Below, piece by piece: positions 63,251-64,000 of a stretch of DNA of 64,000 nucleotides (within the stretch, counting starts at the first letter, position 1; each line of letters begins with the position of its first letter). The translations under genes and the position numbers were made by a program. This DNA comes from Devosia rhizoryzae (GTDB lineage: Bacteria; Pseudomonadota; Alphaproteobacteria; Rhizobiales; Devosiaceae). The notes beneath the pieces were generated by a model, which was given only the letters and a program-made list of their open reading frames with translations, did not search any database and was not told the DNA's origin. Location of the stretch: contig NZ_CP068046.1 in the NCBI RefSeq assembly GCF_016698665.1, positions 372,001-436,000 on the forward strand. The letters are read 5' to 3'.

Positions 63251-64000
63251 TCAGAACGGCAGCTTGGCGTGGCGGTTGACGTCTTTGTAGAGCAGATAGC
63301 GAAACCGTTCGGGTCCGGCGTAGCAGGCCTGTGGGCAGAAGGCGCGCAGCCACATGAAGTCGCCGGCCTCGACCTCAACCCAGTCGCGATTGAGGCGATA
63401 AACCGCCTTGCCTTCAAGCACATAAAGGCCGTGCTCCATGACATGGGTTTCCTCGAAGGGAATGACGGCGCCGGGCTCGAGCGTCACGATGTTGACATGC
63501 ATGTCGTGGCGCAGATCGCTGGGTTCGACGAAGCGCGTCGTGCCCCAGGTGTCCCTGGTGTCCGGCATCCAGCGGATGGGTTCGTCCTGGTCGCTCGACA
63601 CGAAGGCGGGCGGCAGGTCGATGCCGTCGACCTTTTCATAGCGTTTGCGGATCCAATGGAAGCGCGCCGGCTCGGTCGTCCTATTGGCGAGAGTCCAATG
63701 GCTGCCGGGCGGCAGGAAAGCATAGCCGCCTTCCCTGAGGTGATGCGGTTGGCCTTCAATGGTGACGGTCACCGAACCGGCAACCACGAAGAGCACGCCT
63801 TCGGCCTCGGGATTGAGCTCGGGCCGCTCGCTGCCACCCCCTGGCGCAACCTCGACCACATATTGCGAAAACGTCTCGGAAAACCCGCTTAGCGGGCGCG
63901 CGATGATCCAGACCCGGCTCTCACGCCAATGCGGCAGGTAGGAGGTGACGATGTCGCGCATGCATTCGCGCGGGATCACGGCATAGGCCTCGGTAAACAC
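63251..64000 (-). CDS. (S)-ureidoglycine aminohydrolase, bicupin (5' end outside window)
   Basis: At least 249 residues; the frame is still open at base 64000, and residues VFTEAYAVIPR there match an internal segment of the family, so some 20-25 residues are missing. Two cupin halves are visible: the first with VLFVVAGSVTVTIEGQ, the second with metal ligands in HVMEHGLYVLEGKAVYRLN, E and H and a late histidine-poor strand. It hydrolyses ureidoglycine to ureidoglycolate, the substrate of AllA next door. Other purine-degradation genes are likely beyond the window. Confidence 0.88.
   Translation of the reverse strand: MFTEAYAVIPRECMRDIVTSYLPHWRESRVWIIARPLSGFSETFSQYVVEVAPGGGSERPELNPEAEGVLFVVAGSVTVTIEGQPHHLREGGYAFLPPGSHWTLANRTTEPARFHWIRKRYEKVDGIDLPPAFVSSDQDEPIRWMPDTRDTWGTTRFVEPSDLRHDMHVNIVTLEPGAVIPFEETHVMEHGLYVLEGKAVYRLNRDWVEVEAGDFMWLRAFCPQACYAGPERFRYLLYKDVNRHAKLPF

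Overview
The window is GC-rich chromosomal DNA from an alphaproteobacterium, most likely Hyphomicrobiales and Devosia-like. That assignment rests on gene content: a PhyR-NepR-EcfG general stress response (GSR) locus, a complete thuR/thuEFGKAB trehalose-utilisation locus, a ChvE-GguAB-type sugar importer and many solute transporters. I saw no rRNA, tRNA, CRISPR array, prophage or intact insertion sequence. About half the genes lie on each strand, and most sit in tight operons with 1-4 base overlaps.

Layout. 1-9.0 kb: the end of lpdA, then a uronate module (TRAP transporter dctPQM, a FadR-type regulator, kduI, kduD, kdgF, uxuA) interrupted by a TRIC-type membrane protein and a DUF4326 protein. 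9.2-12.4 kb: a polar amino acid ABC importer on the minus strand. 12.5-19.3 kb: a YdcF-like protein and then a GSR island with phyR, nepR, ecfG, a HisKA_2 kinase, a lipid-kinase-like protein and five small membrane or envelope stress proteins. 19.3-26.0 kb: an operon with two transglutaminase-type proteins and a circularly permuted ATP-grasp/alpha-E fusion. 26.0-31.3 kb: a GntR regulator and a ChvE-GguAB-like sugar importer. 31.4-37.3 kb: a methyltransferase, an RND efflux pair and a sulfurtransferase. 37.3-41.3 kb: an Fbp/PotD-type ABC importer. 41.4-49.2 kb: the thu locus. 49.3-53.3 kb: a frameshifted DUF4260 gene, a response regulator, a 5'-nucleotidase, a GtrA-like protein and a second ThuA-like protein. 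53.5-56.6 kb: sigF-nrsF divergent from a cytochrome b/molybdoenzyme pair. 56.9-64 kb: a DEAD-box helicase, hicBA, otsBA, a deaminase, a META-domain protein and two ureide-catabolism genes (allA, and ureidoglycine aminohydrolase cut by the window edge).

Regulatory signals are the most informative part. I found GGAAC-N16/17-CGTT sites, the EcfG promoter form, upstream of phyR, of the DUF1328 gene, of the DUF883/YqjE pair and of an unannotated 55-codon ORF; one-mismatch versions precede nepR and otsBA. A second ECF circuit has two exact GTAACC-N16-CGAA sites back to back between sigF and the molybdoenzyme operon. This makes sigF-nrsF plus cytochrome b plus periplasmic molybdoenzyme a self-contained regulon resembling the hypochlorite-defence system described in Azospira. 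Trehalose is also handled from both sides: otsBA synthesis with a near-consensus stress promoter, and thu uptake and degradation under a LacI repressor.

Five intergenic palindromic repeats of at least three families sit at operon ends or between cistrons. Start codons were moved inward from the longest reading frame wherever a Shine-Dalgarno sequence or family alignment favoured it. Functions come from recognised motifs and family resemblance read by eye; no database search was run.
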